From positions 2,232,001 through 2,296,000 of the forward strand of contig NZ_BLLN01000005.1 in NCBI RefSeq assembly GCF_011170125.1: 64,000 nt of DNA, read 5' to 3'. The stretch comes from Streptomyces diastaticus subsp. diastaticus (lineage in GTDB: Bacteria > Actinomycetota > Actinomycetes > Streptomycetales > Streptomycetaceae). Each line of letters starts with the position of its first letter. Position 1 is the stretch's first letter. A model generated the notes under the pieces. That model saw only the letters and a program-made list of their open reading frames with translations, was not told the DNA's origin and did no database searches. The translations under genes were made by a program, and so were the position numbers. Of this stretch, positions 1-9,537 are shown one piece after another.

Positions 1-585
1 GCCGATGACGGGCCAGATGGTGGTGGAGGTGACCACGGAGAGCAGGACGAGTCCGCCGAGGACGACCGGGATGGCGAAGAACATGTCGGTGATCCGGGAG
101 AGGACCGCGTCCCAGACGCCGCCGAAGAAACCGGCGAGGCCGCCGAGGACGCTGCCGAGGACGGCGACGCCGAGGGTGGCGAGGACGCCGACGGCGACCG
201 AGGTGCGGGCGCCGTAGACGGTCCGGGTGTACACGTCGCAGCCCTGCTGGTTGAAGCCGAAGGGATGGCCCGGCTGGGAGCCCTCCTGGGACTTGGCGAG
301 GTCGCAGGAGAGCGGGTTCCCGGAGGCGATGAGCGAGGGCCAGACCGAGATGACCACCAGGAAGAGGATGATCAGCGAGGAGATCAGGAAGACCGGGTTG
401 CGGCGCAGGTCGCGCCAGGCGTCCGACCACAGGGAGCGGGGCCTGGTGTCGGGACCGCCGTCCTCGGGATCGCGTCCCTCCAGGCTGATGCCCTCGCTCA
501 TGGCCATGTCGGTGGCGGCGCCCGCCCCGGCCGCCGAGATGGCCGACTTGTCGTCCGGGAGGCCGGGCTGCTGCGGGTCAGGCAT
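1..585 (-). CDS. Oligopeptide ABC transporter permease, OppC/DppC type (3' end outside window)
   Basis: Inner-membrane permease of a peptide importer; 195 N-terminal residues are visible and the C-terminus lies beyond base 1. A cytoplasmic leader with a RSLWSDAWRDLRRNP segment precedes a first membrane helix (FLISSLIILFLVVISVWPSL), then the periplasmic loop and second helix usual for OppC. The leader is nearly identical in style to the OppC at 5636-6604, so the two are paralogues. The start ATG at 585 overlaps the last 8 bases of the upstream OppB gene, indicating translational coupling. Whether this unit has its own ATPases cannot be seen. Confidence 0.93.
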   Translation of the reverse strand, partial: MPDPQQPGLPDDKSAISAAGAGAATDMAMSEGISLEGRDPEDGGPDTRPRSLWSDAWRDLRRNPVFLISSLIILFLVVISVWPSLIASGNPLSCDLAKSQEGSQPGHPFGFNQQGCDVYTRTVYGARTSVAVGVLATLGVAVLGSVLGGLAGFFGGVWDAVLSRITDMFFAIPVVLGGLVLLSVVTSTTIWPVIG

Positions 586-1501
586 AGCGGATCCTCGGGT
601 CGAGTACGGCGTAGAGGAGGTCGACGATGAGGTTGGCGACGAGGAAGACGAGGACCAGGATCGTGACGAAGCCGACCACGGTCTGCGTGTTCTGCCGCAG
701 GATGCCCTGGTAGAGCTGGAAGCCGACGCCGTGGATGTTGAAGATCCGTTCGGTGACGATGGCGCCGCCCATCAGGGCGCCGATGTCGGTGCCGATGAAG
801 GTGACGACGGGGATCAGCGAGTTGCGCAGCAGGTGCCGGGTGATGACGCGGCGCCGGGGCAGCCCCTTGGCGACGGCGGTGCGGACGTAGTCGGCGCGCC
901 GGTTCTCGGCGATCGAGGTCCGGGTGAGCCGGGTGACGTACGCCAGCGAGACCGAGGCGAGGACGAGGCCGGGGACGAAGAGTTCACCGAAGGTGGCCTC
1001 TGCGGAGACGGCCGGCTTGATCCAGCCCCACTTGACGCCGAGCAGCAACTGCACGAGCAGGCCGGTGACGAAGGTCGGGACGGAGATCACCACGAGGGTG
1101 AGGACGAGGACGCCGGTGTCGACCGGCTTGCCGCGGCGCAGGCCCGTGACGACGCCGAGGGCGATCCCGATGATGATCTCCAGGACGATCGCCACGATGG
1201 TCAGCCGGATCGTCACGGGGAACGCGGTGCCCATGAGTTCGGTGACCTTCTGGCCGTTGAACGCCGTCCCGAAGTCACCGGTGAAGACGTTCCCCATGTA
1301 CGTCAGGTACTGCTGCCAGACGGGCTTGTCGAGGCCGAGGTCGGTGCGGAGCCGCTGGGCGGTGGCGGGGTCGCACTGCCGGTCGCCGCAGAGCCCGGCG
1401 ACGGGGTCGCCCATCACGTTGACCATCAGGAAGATCAGCAGCGTGGCGCCGATGAAGACGGGGATCATCTGCAACAGGCGCCGGATCACATAACGTCCCA
1501 T
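578..1501 (-). CDS. Oligopeptide ABC transporter permease, OppB/DppB type
   Basis: 307-residue integral membrane permease that forms the translocation channel with the OppC partner. The N-terminus MGRYVIRRLLQMIPVFIGAT is the classic OppB opening helix. The binding-protein-dependent transport loop lies around LTRTSIAENRRADYVRTAVAKGL, the EAA-type site that contacts the ATPase. The C-terminus DLLYAVLDPRIRYA is typical. It lies 91 bases downstream of a peptide-binding lipoprotein gene, with a GC-rich hairpin between them, and overlaps the OppC gene by 8 bases. It closely resembles the OppB at 6597-7526. Confidence 0.95.
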   Translation of the reverse strand: MGRYVIRRLLQMIPVFIGATLLIFLMVNVMGDPVAGLCGDRQCDPATAQRLRTDLGLDKPVWQQYLTYMGNVFTGDFGTAFNGQKVTELMGTAFPVTIRLTIVAIVLEIIIGIALGVVTGLRRGKPVDTGVLVLTLVVISVPTFVTGLLVQLLLGVKWGWIKPAVSAEATFGELFVPGLVLASVSLAYVTRLTRTSIAENRRADYVRTAVAKGLPRRRVITRHLLRNSLIPVVTFIGTDIGALMGGAIVTERIFNIHGVGFQLYQGILRQNTQTVVGFVTILVLVFLVANLIVDLLYAVLDPRIRYA

Positions 1502-1543
1502 GGACGGCTCCGGGTTCGGATCGGGCGGCGGGCGGGTACGGGG

Positions 1544-1585
1544 CGCCCGGCCCGGTGCCGCGCGGGGCGGCGGCCGGGCCGGGCG
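1544..1585 (-). terminator. Intercistronic hairpin between binding-protein and permease genes
   Basis: Perfect 12-base arms at 1544-1555 and 1574-1585, loop of 18 bases. It sits just after the stop of the solute-binding protein and before the permease start. In binding-protein operons such stem-loops usually stabilise the upstream message or attenuate the downstream genes; that role is inferred. Confidence 0.6.
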
Positions 1586-1592
1586 GGGGCGC

Positions 1593-3224
1593 TCAGCCGA
1601 CCTTGATCTCGTTGTAGACGGGGACGCTGAAGGGGTTCAGCTCGACGTTGGAGATGCGCTCGGAGTAGCCCGCGCTGCCGTTCTGGTACCAGAGCGGGAT
1701 GGCGCCCATCTCGTCCCGCAGGACCTCCTCGGCCTGCTGGAACTTCTCCACCGCCTTGGTGGTGTCGGACTCGGCGTTGGCCTCGTCGACCAGCTTGTCG
1801 AACTTCTCGTTGGACCACTCGCCGTCGTTGGAGGAGGCGTTGGTGTAGTAGAGCGGCTGGAGGAAGTTCTGGATCAGCGGGTAGTCCATCTGCCAGCCGG
1901 CGCGGAACGGTCCGGGCATCTTCCGGTCGCCGATCTTGTTGCGGAAGTCGGCGAAGGTGCCGGTGGGGTCGCCGACGCAGGCGCGGTCCTGGCCCAGCGC
2001 GTTGTTGATGCTGTTGCACACCGCGTCGACCCAGTCCTTGTGGCTGCCGGTGTCGGCGTTGTAGCCGAGCCGGATGGTGCCGCCGGGGATGCCGCCCCCT
2101 TCCTTGACCAGGCGCTTGGCCGCCTCCGGGTCGTACTCGCAGGCCTCGCCGCAGAGCCCTTCCTTGTAGCCGCCGTCCTTGCCGAGAACTGGTGAGGTCC
2201 AGTCGGTGGCGGGGGTGCGGGTGTTCTGGAAGATGGTCTTGGTGATCTGCTCCCGGTTGATGGCCCGGGAGATGCCCTGGCGGAGCTTGGCTCCGTCGGG
2301 GGTGTTCCACTCCTCGTCGTAGAAGGGGAACGACAGGGTCTGGATGATGCCGGCGGGGGTGTTGAGGTACCGGTCGCCGAGGTCGTTCTTGGCGTTCTTG
2401 AGCTGGGAGGCGGGGATGTCGTCGACGAGGTCGAGGTTGCCCGCGGTCAGGTCGGTGTAGGCCGTGTTGTTGTCGGTGTAGACCTTGAGGTCGACGCCGC
2501 CGTTCTGCGCCTTGTCGTCGCCGGGGTAGTCCTTCCAGGTGCGCAGCGACATCTGGGAGCCCTTGGCGTAGTTGTCCACCGTGTACGGGCCGTTGCCCAC
2601 CGGCTTGGCGAGCCAGCCGTCGTGGTCCTCGAAGAAGGCGGTCGGCAGCGGCGCGAAGGCGGCGTAGCCGAGCGTCTCGGGCCAGGTGGAGAACTTCTGG
2701 TTCAGCTTGACGGTGAAGGTGCGCTCGCCGGTGACCTTCAGCCCGGAGAGGGTGCGCGCGGTGGCGTCGCCCTCCTCGGGGTGGACCTCGTCGTAGCCGT
2801 CGATGTAGCCGAAGAAGTAGGCGTTCTTCTGGTTGTTGTCCAGGTGGGCGCCGTAGTTCCAGGCGTCGACGAAGGACTTGGCGGTGACCTTCTCGCCGTT
2901 GGAGAAGGTCCAGCCGTCCTTGACGGTGATCCGGTAGTTGACCGAGTCGTCGGTCTCGATCTTCTCGGCGAGGGCGTCCTCGGCGGCACCGGTCTTCGGG
3001 TTGTACCGCTTGAGACCCCGGAAGATCATGTCCAGGACCTTGCCGCCCTGCACCTCGTTGGTGTTGGACGGCTCCAGCGGGTTCTGGGGGTCGCCCCAGG
3101 AGGAACTGACGATCCCGGCACCGTCTCCCCCTCCCCCGCCGTTCCCGCCCCCGCCGCACCCCGTGGCCGCGAGCGTGACGGCGACGGCGACGGCGGTCCA
3201 CCTGGCGTGCGTGGCTCCGCGCAT
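1593..3224 (-). CDS. Peptide ABC transporter substrate-binding lipoprotein (SBP family 5)
   Basis: 543-residue extracellular lipoprotein that captures peptides for the permeases downstream. A short signal peptide ends in a lipobox with Cys23 (LAATGC), followed by a Gly/Asp-rich linker. The body carries the SBP_bac_5 pattern: a WTFSNGEKVTAKSFVDAWNY block near the N-terminus and PVGNGPYTV mid-protein. The start at 3224 was chosen because GGGAGG precedes it at good spacing and it opens directly into the signal peptide; longer upstream frames look non-coding. It is paralogous to the protein at 7664-9286 (both start MRGA and share the same blocks). Confidence 0.93.
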   Translation of the reverse strand: MRGATHARWTAVAVAVTLAATGCGGGGNGGGGGDGAGIVSSSWGDPQNPLEPSNTNEVQGGKVLDMIFRGLKRYNPKTGAAEDALAEKIETDDSVNYRITVKDGWTFSNGEKVTAKSFVDAWNYGAHLDNNQKNAYFFGYIDGYDEVHPEEGDATARTLSGLKVTGERTFTVKLNQKFSTWPETLGYAAFAPLPTAFFEDHDGWLAKPVGNGPYTVDNYAKGSQMSLRTWKDYPGDDKAQNGGVDLKVYTDNNTAYTDLTAGNLDLVDDIPASQLKNAKNDLGDRYLNTPAGIIQTLSFPFYDEEWNTPDGAKLRQGISRAINREQITKTIFQNTRTPATDWTSPVLGKDGGYKEGLCGEACEYDPEAAKRLVKEGGGIPGGTIRLGYNADTGSHKDWVDAVCNSINNALGQDRACVGDPTGTFADFRNKIGDRKMPGPFRAGWQMDYPLIQNFLQPLYYTNASSNDGEWSNEKFDKLVDEANAESDTTKAVEKFQQAEEVLRDEMGAIPLWYQNGSAGYSERISNVELNPFSVPVYNEIKVG

Positions 3225-3359
3225 GAGGTGCCTCCCTCTGGGGTCCGGTGCTGATGCACTCCGGCCCCCATACCACCGCGAACCCGGCCGTACCGCACGC
3301 GCACCGGGCCCGTCCGGGGGAGCCCGGCCGGGCCGTCCCCCGCCGGGCGGCGCACGAAA

Positions 3360-3395
3360 GGGGCGCCCCCGGCCGCGTACGGCCGGGGGCGCCCC
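3360..3395 (-). terminator. Strong hairpin terminator after the oppF-type gene
   Basis: Perfect 16-base arms (3360-3375 and 3380-3395) with a 4-base loop, about 30 bases past the stop of the ATPase gene read leftwards. It separates the complete right-hand transporter operon from the second binding-protein gene, which therefore probably has its own promoter. No U-run follows, as is common in Streptomyces. Confidence 0.75.
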
Positions 3396-3424
3396 GTGTT
3401 CGGTGCGGAAGCTGGTCGACCGCC

Positions 3425-4573
3425 TCAGGCGGCGTTGACCACGTCCTTCTCCTCGGCGAAGTGGCACGCCGACTCGTGCGCGGCCGGGGTGTCCTTCCCG
3501 GTGAAGCGCTGCGGCACCGCCAGCAGCGGCTCCTCGGTGGCGCACCGCTCCTCCGCCTTCCAGCAGCGGGTGCGGAAACGGCAGCCGGACGGCGGGTTGG
3601 CGGGCGAGGGCACGTCACCGGAGAGGATGATGCGCTCGCGCCCCTCGCGGGTGGCGGGGTCCGGGACCGGCACCGCGGAGAGCAGCGCCTGCGTGTAGGG
3701 GTGGGTGGGGTGGTCGTAGATCTGCTGGTCGGAGCCGATCTCGGCCATCTTGCCCAGGTACATCACGCCGACCCGGTCGGAGATGTGCCGCACGATGGAC
3801 AGGTCGTGCGCGATGAAGAGGTAGGAGAGGTTGAACTCGTCCTGGAGCTTCTCCATCAGGTTGACGACCTGCGCCTGCACGGACACGTCGAGCGCGGAGA
3901 CCGGCTCGTCGCAGACGATGATCTCCGGGTTGAGCGCGAGGCCGCGGGCGATGCCGATGCGCTGGCGCTGCCCGCCGGAGAACTGGTGCGGGTACCGGTT
4001 GATGTACTCCGGGTTCAGCCCGACCACGTCGAGGAGTTCCTGCACCCGCTTGCGGCGGTCGCCCTTGGGCGCCACCTCGGGGTGGATCTCGAAGGGCTCG
4101 CCGATGATGTCGCCGACGGTCATCCGCGGGTTGAGCGAGGTGTAGGGGTCCTGGAACACCATCTGGATGTTCCGGCGGACCGCCTTCAGCGCCCGGCCCG
4201 ACAGCTTGGTGATGTCGGTGCCCTTGTAGAAGACCTCACCGGAGGTGGCGGTCTCCAGGGTCATCAGCAGCTTGGCGACGGTGGACTTGCCGCAGCCCGA
4301 CTCACCGACGATGCCGAGCGTCTCGCCCTGGTACAGGTCGAAGGAGATCCCGTCGACGGCCTTGACCGCGCCGATCTGCTTCTTGAAGAGGATGCCCTGG
4401 GTCAGCGGGAAGTGCTTGACCAGGTTCCGCACCTGCAGGATGGGCTCGCCGCGCTCGACCGGCGCGGTGATGGCCTCGATGGCCTCGTCCTTGGTGGGGT
4501 CGGCGACCACGTCGACGTCGGAGACGTTCGGGGTGGCGTCGGCCGGCTCGTTCTTCTTGGCCATGTCAGCCAT
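3425..4573 (-). CDS. Oligopeptide ABC transporter ATP-binding protein, OppF/DppF type
   Basis: 382-residue cytoplasmic ATPase that powers peptide import together with its OppD partner. Visible motifs are Walker [11 protein letters not shown]-loop QMVFQDPY, signature [17 protein letters not shown] and Walker B IIVCDEP. The C-terminal oligopeptide-transporter tail has a Pro-rich [12 protein letters not shown] and a cysteine-bearing [14 protein letters not shown] segment. The start ATG at 4573 overlaps the oppD stop by 8 bases; a second in-frame ATG at 4564 is possible. It is the last gene of the right-hand operon, followed by a strong hairpin. Confidence 0.95.
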   Translation of the reverse strand: MADMAKKNEPADATPNVSDVDVVADPTKDEAIEAITAPVERGEPILQVRNLVKHFPLTQGILFKKQIGAVKAVDGISFDLYQGETLGIVGESGCGKSTVAKLLMTLETATSGEVFYKGTDITKLSGRALKAVRRNIQMVFQDPYTSLNPRMTVGDIIGEPFEIHPEVAPKGDRRKRVQELLDVVGLNPEYINRYPHQFSGGQRQRIGIARGLALNPEIIVCDEPVSALDVSVQAQVVNLMEKLQDEFNLSYLFIAHDLSIVRHISDRVGVMYLGKMAEIGSDQQIYDHPTHPYTQALLSAVPVPDPATREGRERIILSGDVPSPANPPSGCRFRTRCWKAEERCATEEPLLAVPQRFTGKDTPAAHESACHFAEEKDVVNAA

Positions 4574-5624
4574 GGATCGTCTCCTTCCAGAAGTGGCAGG
4601 CGCTGCCGCGGCCGGGCAGGTCCGTGCCGTCCTGCTCGGTGACGGGGGCCAGCGGCGGCACCTCGGTCCGGCAGATGTCCTGCGCCATCGGGCAGCGCGG
4701 GTTGAAGGCGCAGCCGGACGGGATACGCGTCAGGTTGGGCGGCAGCCCCTTGATCGCGTACAGCTCCTGGCCCTTCTGGTCCAGGCGCGGGATGGAGTCG
4801 AGCAGACCCCGGGTGTAGGGGTGCGCCGGGCGGGCGTACAGCTCGTGCACCGGGGCGGTCTCGACGATCCGCCCGGCGTACATCACCGCGATCTTGTCGG
4901 CGACGTCGGCGACGACACCGAGGTCGTGGGTGATGAGGATGAGCCCCATGTTGTACTCGCGCTGGAGCTCCGCGAGCAGTTCCATGACCTGGGCCTGCAC
5001 CGTCACGTCGAGCGCCGTGGTGGGCTCGTCGGCGATGATCAGGTCCGGCTCCAGGGCGAGCGCCATGGCGATCATGATGCGCTGGCGCATACCGCCGGAG
5101 AACTGGTGCGGGTAGTCGTTGACCCGCTCCCTGGCGGCCGGGATCTTCACCCGGTCCATCAGCTCGATCGCCCTGGCCTTGGCCTCCTTCTTGGAGAGGC
5201 CCTGGTGGACGCGGAACATCTCGCCGAGCTGGTAGCCGACGGAGAGCACCGGGTTGAGCGAGGAGAGCGCGTCCTGGAAGATCATGGCGATCTTCTGGCC
5301 GCGGATCTTCCGCCGCTCCTCCTTGCCCATGGTGAGCATGTCCTGGCCGCGGAAGAGCACTTCGCCCTTGGGGATGCGGCCGGGCGGCATGTCGAGGATG
5401 CCCATGATGGCCTGGGCGGTGACGGACTTGCCGGAGCCGGACTCACCGAGGACGGCGAGGGTCTCGCCGGCGTCGACGGTGTAGTTGACCCCGTTGACGG
5501 CCTTGGCGACACCGTCGCGGGTGTGGAACTCCACGTGCAGGTCGCGGACTTCGAGCAGGTGGCCGTCGTGGTCGGCGGCCGCGCGCGGTCCGGGGACCGT
5601 CGCGGTCTTGGCGGTGGTGGTCAC
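4566..5624 (-). CDS. Oligopeptide ABC transporter ATP-binding protein, OppD/DppD type
   Basis: 352-residue ATPase, partner of the OppF-type protein. Motifs are Walker [11 protein letters not shown]-loop [13 protein letters not shown], signature [19 protein letters not shown] and Walker [14 protein letters not shown]. The C-terminal oligopeptide tail has [14 protein letters not shown]. The GTG at 5624 is preferred: it has AGGGAGG at good spacing and starts 11 bases after the OppC stop. Longer in-frame extensions run back through the upstream permease gene. The TGA overlaps the start of the oppF-type gene. Confidence 0.94.
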   Translation of the reverse strand: MTTTAKTATVPGPRAAADHDGHLLEVRDLHVEFHTRDGVAKAVNGVNYTVDAGETLAVLGESGSGKSVTAQAIMGILDMPPGRIPKGEVLFRGQDMLTMGKEERRKIRGQKIAMIFQDALSSLNPVLSVGYQLGEMFRVHQGLSKKEAKARAIELMDRVKIPAARERVNDYPHQFSGGMRQRIMIAMALALEPDLIIADEPTTALDVTVQAQVMELLAELQREYNMGLILITHDLGVVADVADKIAVMYAGRIVETAPVHELYARPAHPYTRGLLDSIPRLDQKGQELYAIKGLPPNLTRIPSGCAFNPRCPMAQDICRTEVPPLAPVTEQDGTDLPGRGSACHFWKETIHG

Positions 5625-5635
5625 GTACGCCTCCC

Positions 5636-6604
5636 TCAGCGCATCTTGGGATCGAGGGCGTTGCGGACCGCATCGCCGAACATGAGGAACGACAGCACCG
5701 TGATCGCGACCATGACGGACGGGATCATCAGGACGTACGGCGCGTTGCGCAGCTGGTCCTTGCCGGACGCGACGTCGATACCCCACGAGACCGTCGGCTC
5801 GGCGAGACCGATACCGAGGTACGAGAGGGTCGCCTCGGCACCGATGTAGCCGCCGAGCGCGATGGTGGCGACCACGATGATCGGCGCCATGGCGTTGGGC
5901 AGGATGTGCTTGAACATGATCCGGCTGGTGGAGGCACCCAGAGCCCGGGCCGCCACCACGTAGTCGGACTGCTTGATGGTGATCACCGCGCCGCGGGCGA
6001 CACGGGCGATCTGCGTCCAGCCGAGGAAGGCCAGGGCGAGGATGACCACCCAGACGGCGCGCTCCTCGAAGGTGGTCAGGATGACCATGGCGCCGACGAT
6101 GAACGGCACACCGAAGAAGACGTCGGTGATGCGCGAGAGCACGCTGTCCACCCAGCCGCCGAAGTAGCCGGCGATCATGCCGACGATGGTGCCGATGACC
6201 GTCACCGCGAGGGTGACGACGACGCCGACGGCGATCGAGGCGCGGGCTCCGTGCACCACCCGGGCGTAGATGGAGCGGCCCTGCGGGTCGTATCCGAACC
6301 AGTCGGCCTGGAAGAAGTGGGACCAGTTCGGGGGCTGGAGGAAGTGGTTCTTCAGGTCGGCGTCGCGCGGGGAGGCGTCGGTGAACAGGCTCGGCCAGAT
6401 CGCCATGACGATCAGGAAGAGGATCAGCAGCGCGGAGACGATGAAGAGCGGGCTGCGCCTCAGGTCGTGCCAGGCGTCCGACCAGAGCGAACGCGGCTTG
6501 CCGGGCGCGGGACCGGCGTCCAGCGTCAGCGGGACCTCGGTGGAGGAAGGCATCACGGCCTTCTCCTCGGTCTTCTTTTCCAGGTCTGCGGTCTTGTCAG
6601 GCAT
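5636..6604 (-). CDS. Oligopeptide ABC transporter permease, OppC/DppC type
   Basis: 322-residue membrane permease. A 40-residue cytoplasmic leader containing RSLWSDAWHDLRRSP is followed by helix PLFIVSALLILFLIVMAIWP. A periplasmic loop with the FGYDPQGRSIYARVVHGARAS region and five further helices follow, with the ATPase-contact loop near IKQSDYVVAARALGASTSRI. The start ATG overlaps the end of the upstream OppB gene by 8 bases, so the permeases are translationally coupled. This is the intact counterpart of the truncated gene at the left window edge. Confidence 0.95.
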   Translation of the reverse strand: MPDKTADLEKKTEEKAVMPSSTEVPLTLDAGPAPGKPRSLWSDAWHDLRRSPLFIVSALLILFLIVMAIWPSLFTDASPRDADLKNHFLQPPNWSHFFQADWFGYDPQGRSIYARVVHGARASIAVGVVVTLAVTVIGTIVGMIAGYFGGWVDSVLSRITDVFFGVPFIVGAMVILTTFEERAVWVVILALAFLGWTQIARVARGAVITIKQSDYVVAARALGASTSRIMFKHILPNAMAPIIVVATIALGGYIGAEATLSYLGIGLAEPTVSWGIDVASGKDQLRNAPYVLMIPSVMVAITVLSFLMFGDAVRNALDPKMR

Positions 6605-7526
6605 ACCGGATCCTCGGGTCCAGGACCGCGTAAAGCAGGTCGACGATCAGGCTGGCGAGGAGGTAGACGATCACGATGACGGTGACGACGCCGACGACGG
6701 TCGCTCCCTCGCGGTGGCCCAGAGCCTCGTAGATGAGTCCACCGACGCCCTTGATGTTGAAGATGCCCTCGGTGACGATCGCACCGCCCATGAGGGAGCC
6801 GATGTCGGTGCCGAGGAAGGTGACCACGGGGATCAGCGAGTTGCGCATCAGGTGGACGCCGATGATGCGGCGCTTGGGCAGTCCCTTGGCGACCGCTGTA
6901 CGCATGTAGTCGGCTCGCAGGTTCTCCGCGATCGAGGTACGGGTGAGCCGCGCCACGTACGCCAGGGAGAGCGAGGCCAGCACCATGGCCGGCATCAGCA
7001 TCTCGTCCCAGGAGGGTTCGAGTCCGACGTTGGGGGGAACCAGTCCGAGCTTGAACGAGAAGACGAACTGCGCCGTGTAACCGGTCACGAAGGACGGGAC
7101 GGCGATGAGCAGCAGGGTGAGACCGAGCAGGCCGCGGTCGCGGACCGAGTTCGGCTTGAGGCCGGCGATCAGGCCGAGCAGGATGCCGGCGACCACGATG
7201 AAGGTGAACGCGAAGAGCGCCAGCTGGATCGTGATCGGGTAGGCGTCGAGAATGACCTCGGAGATGGGGCGCTGGCTCGCGATCTGCGTGCCGAAGTCGC
7301 CCTGGAAGACGTTCCCGATGTACGAGGCGTACTGCACCAGGATCGGCCGGTCGAGGCCGAGTTCGGCCTTGAGCGCGGCGATCTGTGCCTGGTCGACGGC
7401 CTGCTCTCCCGCCAGCGCTCTCACGGGGTCGCCGGGCAGCGCGAACATCATCAGGAAGATCAGCAAGGTTGACCCGATGAAGACCGGGATCATCTGGAGC
7501 AGTCGTCGTGCGACATAACGCCCCAT
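6597..7526 (-). CDS. Oligopeptide ABC transporter permease, OppB/DppB type
   Basis: 309-residue membrane permease opening with MGRYVARRLLQMIPVFIGST and ending DLLYAVLDPRIRYA. The conserved ATPase-contact loop is TRTSIAENLRADYMRTAVAKGL. It lies 137 bases after the binding-protein gene, with two GC-rich hairpins between, and overlaps the OppC gene by 8 bases. Transcription order in this operon is binding protein, OppB, OppC, OppD, OppF, which differs from the classical Streptomyces bldK order. Confidence 0.95.
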   Translation of the reverse strand: MGRYVARRLLQMIPVFIGSTLLIFLMMFALPGDPVRALAGEQAVDQAQIAALKAELGLDRPILVQYASYIGNVFQGDFGTQIASQRPISEVILDAYPITIQLALFAFTFIVVAGILLGLIAGLKPNSVRDRGLLGLTLLLIAVPSFVTGYTAQFVFSFKLGLVPPNVGLEPSWDEMLMPAMVLASLSLAYVARLTRTSIAENLRADYMRTAVAKGLPKRRIIGVHLMRNSLIPVVTFLGTDIGSLMGGAIVTEGIFNIKGVGGLIYEALGHREGATVVGVVTVIVIVYLLASLIVDLLYAVLDPRIRYA

Positions 7527-7553
7527 GGGGTGCCTCCGTGTGGATAACTGGGG

Positions 7554-7627
7554 CCGGGGGCCGTCCCCGAACGTACGGGAACGGCCCCCGGTCCCCCCGG
7601 CACCGGGTCAGCGGCCCGGTGCCGGGG
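7554..7627 (-). terminator. Two consecutive intercistronic hairpins between binding-protein and permease genes
   Basis: First met by leftward transcription is a perfect 13-base-arm hairpin (7595-7607 with 7615-7627, 7-base loop), then an 11-base-arm hairpin (7554-7564 with 7581-7591). Both lie just downstream of the solute-binding-protein stop. They probably act as a partial terminator or mRNA-protecting structure, so that the binding protein is made in excess over the membrane parts. Confidence 0.65.
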
Positions 7628-7663
7628 TGATGGCCGAAGTGGGGAATTGGCCCGTGGGCGCGC

Positions 7664-9286
7664 TTACTTGACCGTGACCTCGGTGACCTCGAAGTCACCG
7701 TGGAAGTCGACCTTGACGTTGTCGACGTCCTTGCTGTGGCCACCGTTGATCTGGTACGTCCAGAGCGGGATGGCGGGCATCTTCTCGACCAGGACCTTCT
7801 CGGCCTCCTGGTAGAGCTTGATGGACTCCTCCAGCGTCTTGGCGTTGTCGCCCTTCTTGAACAGGTCGTCGACCTCCTTGTCGGAGAATCGACCGTTGTT
7901 CGCCTCGGCCGTGGTGCCGTACAGCTCACGCATGAAGTTGACGTTCAGCGGGTAGTCGGCGACCCAGCCACCGCGGTAGAACGACTTGACCTCGTCGTTG
8001 TCGCGCGCCTCGAGGTCGGTGGCGAAGTCGGGCTTGGCGTCGCCGAGGCACTCGACCCCGGTGGCGTTGCGGATGGACTCGCAGACCGCGGTCACCCACT
8101 CCTTGTGCCCACCGTCGGTGTTGTACTGGATGAAGATCTTGTTGTCCGGCACACCACCGCCTTCCTTGATGAGCTTCTTCGCCTCGTCCGGGTTGTAGTC
8201 GAACACCTCGGTGTCGAGGTCCTGGTTGCCCTTGACCTGCGGCGGGGTGAAGCTCTTCGCCGGCTTGCGGGTGTTGTTGAGGACGGTCTTGGTGATCGTC
8301 TCGCGGTCGATCGCCATCGACAGGCCCTGCATGACCTTGGGGTCGACGTCCTTCCACTGCTTCGTGTAGAAGGCGGGGACGATCGACTGGACGGCCGCGT
8401 ACTCCTGCTCGACGGCGCCGTCACCGAGGTCGGACTTGTACTTCGGCAGGTCCTTCGGGCCGACCTGGCGGATCATGTCCAGGTTGCCGGAGAGGACGTC
8501 CTGGTAGGCGGCCTCGACGGTGGCGTAGTTCTTGAACTGGACGCCCTTGTTCTTGGCCTTGTTCGGACCGGTGTAGTCCGCGTTGGCCTTGACCTGGATG
8601 AGCTTGCGGTGCGTCCACTTCTCGAACGAGTACGGGCCGTTGCCGACCGGCTTCTGGCCGAACGCCTTCGGGTCGTCGAAGAAGACCTTGGGCAGCGGGG
8701 CCCAGGTGGCGTAGCCGAGCTTGTACTCGAAGTACGGGACCGGCTTGTCGAGCTCGATGGTGAAGGTGGTGTCGTCCACGGCCTTCAGGCCGGACATCTC
8801 CTTGGCCTTGGGCTTGGCGCCCTCACCGTCGGGGTGGACGTCCTCGTAGCCCTTGATGTCCTCGAACCAGAACGCGTTCTGCATCTTGTTCTCGATGTTC
8901 GCGGACCAGTTCCACGCATCGATGTAGGACTGGGAGGTGACGGGGGTGCCGTCGTGGAACTTCCAGCCCTTCTTCAGCTTCACCGTCCAGGTCTTCGAGT
9001 CCTTGGTCTCGATCGACTCGGCGTTGGTGTAGACGATGTTGCCCTCGGAGTCGAAGTCCAGGAGCTGGGTGAAGAGCGACTGGATGACGTACGAGCCGAG
9101 GGTCTCGTTGGTGTCGGCCGGGATCAGGGCCTTCTGCGGCTCGCCGACGTCGATCGAGACGTAGCCGGCGGGCTTGCCCGACGCCTTCGGCTTGTCGCCA
9201 CCGTCGTCGTTGCCACCGCAGGCGGTCGCGGCCAGGGCGACGACTATCGCACCCGCGACCCACTTGGCGCTCTTGGCACCACGCAT
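7664..9286 (-). CDS. Peptide ABC transporter substrate-binding lipoprotein (SBP family 5)
   Basis: 540-residue extracellular lipoprotein, first gene of the complete peptide-import operon. The signal peptide MRGAKSAKWVAGAIVVALAA ends at lipobox Cys23 (ATAC), followed by an Asp/Gly/Lys linker. SBP_bac_5 features are a WKFHDGTPVTSQSYIDAWNW block near residue 120 and KPVGNGPYSFEKW mid-protein. The start ATG at 9286 has GGAGGAA upstream at ideal spacing; the longer frame to 9403 lacks a recognisable site and would bury the signal peptide. A long, relatively AT-rich leader region lies upstream. Confidence 0.95.
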   Translation of the reverse strand: MRGAKSAKWVAGAIVVALAATACGGNDDGGDKPKASGKPAGYVSIDVGEPQKALIPADTNETLGSYVIQSLFTQLLDFDSEGNIVYTNAESIETKDSKTWTVKLKKGWKFHDGTPVTSQSYIDAWNWSANIENKMQNAFWFEDIKGYEDVHPDGEGAKPKAKEMSGLKAVDDTTFTIELDKPVPYFEYKLGYATWAPLPKVFFDDPKAFGQKPVGNGPYSFEKWTHRKLIQVKANADYTGPNKAKNKGVQFKNYATVEAAYQDVLSGNLDMIRQVGPKDLPKYKSDLGDGAVEQEYAAVQSIVPAFYTKQWKDVDPKVMQGLSMAIDRETITKTVLNNTRKPAKSFTPPQVKGNQDLDTEVFDYNPDEAKKLIKEGGGVPDNKIFIQYNTDGGHKEWVTAVCESIRNATGVECLGDAKPDFATDLEARDNDEVKSFYRGGWVADYPLNVNFMRELYGTTAEANNGRFSDKEVDDLFKKGDNAKTLEESIKLYQEAEKVLVEKMPAIPLWTYQINGGHSKDVDNVKVDFHGDFEVTEVTVK

Positions 9287-9537
9287 GGGTTCCTCCTCAT
9301 GAGTCCACTTGTTCACTGCGAGAGAGGGCACAGGACGATCCGCCGACACCCCTGACGGCGAAGATCGAGTGCCCCAGTGTGCTCGTGAGTCGGCGCTCCC
9401 CACAGCGCGTGACCCATTGACCCGAGCTCTACGCGCTCAACTATTAGCCATGGTGTTCGGCCCGACCACACCCTTTTGGTCTCGGTTCGATCACACCTGA
9501 CACTCACAACTTCCAAAATCCGGACAAACCGATCCGA

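Noticed and set aside
1486..3618. Long open frame (over 700 codons) antisense or shifted relative to the binding-protein gene
   Set aside because: Arg/Gly/Pro-dominated composition and full overlap with a clear SBP gene; a GC-bias shadow frame, as are many other long frames across the window.
1..9286. Peptide transporter as the bldK locus
   Set aside because: Gene order (binding protein first, then OppB-C-D-F) differs from bldKABCDE, so the developmental symbol was not applied.
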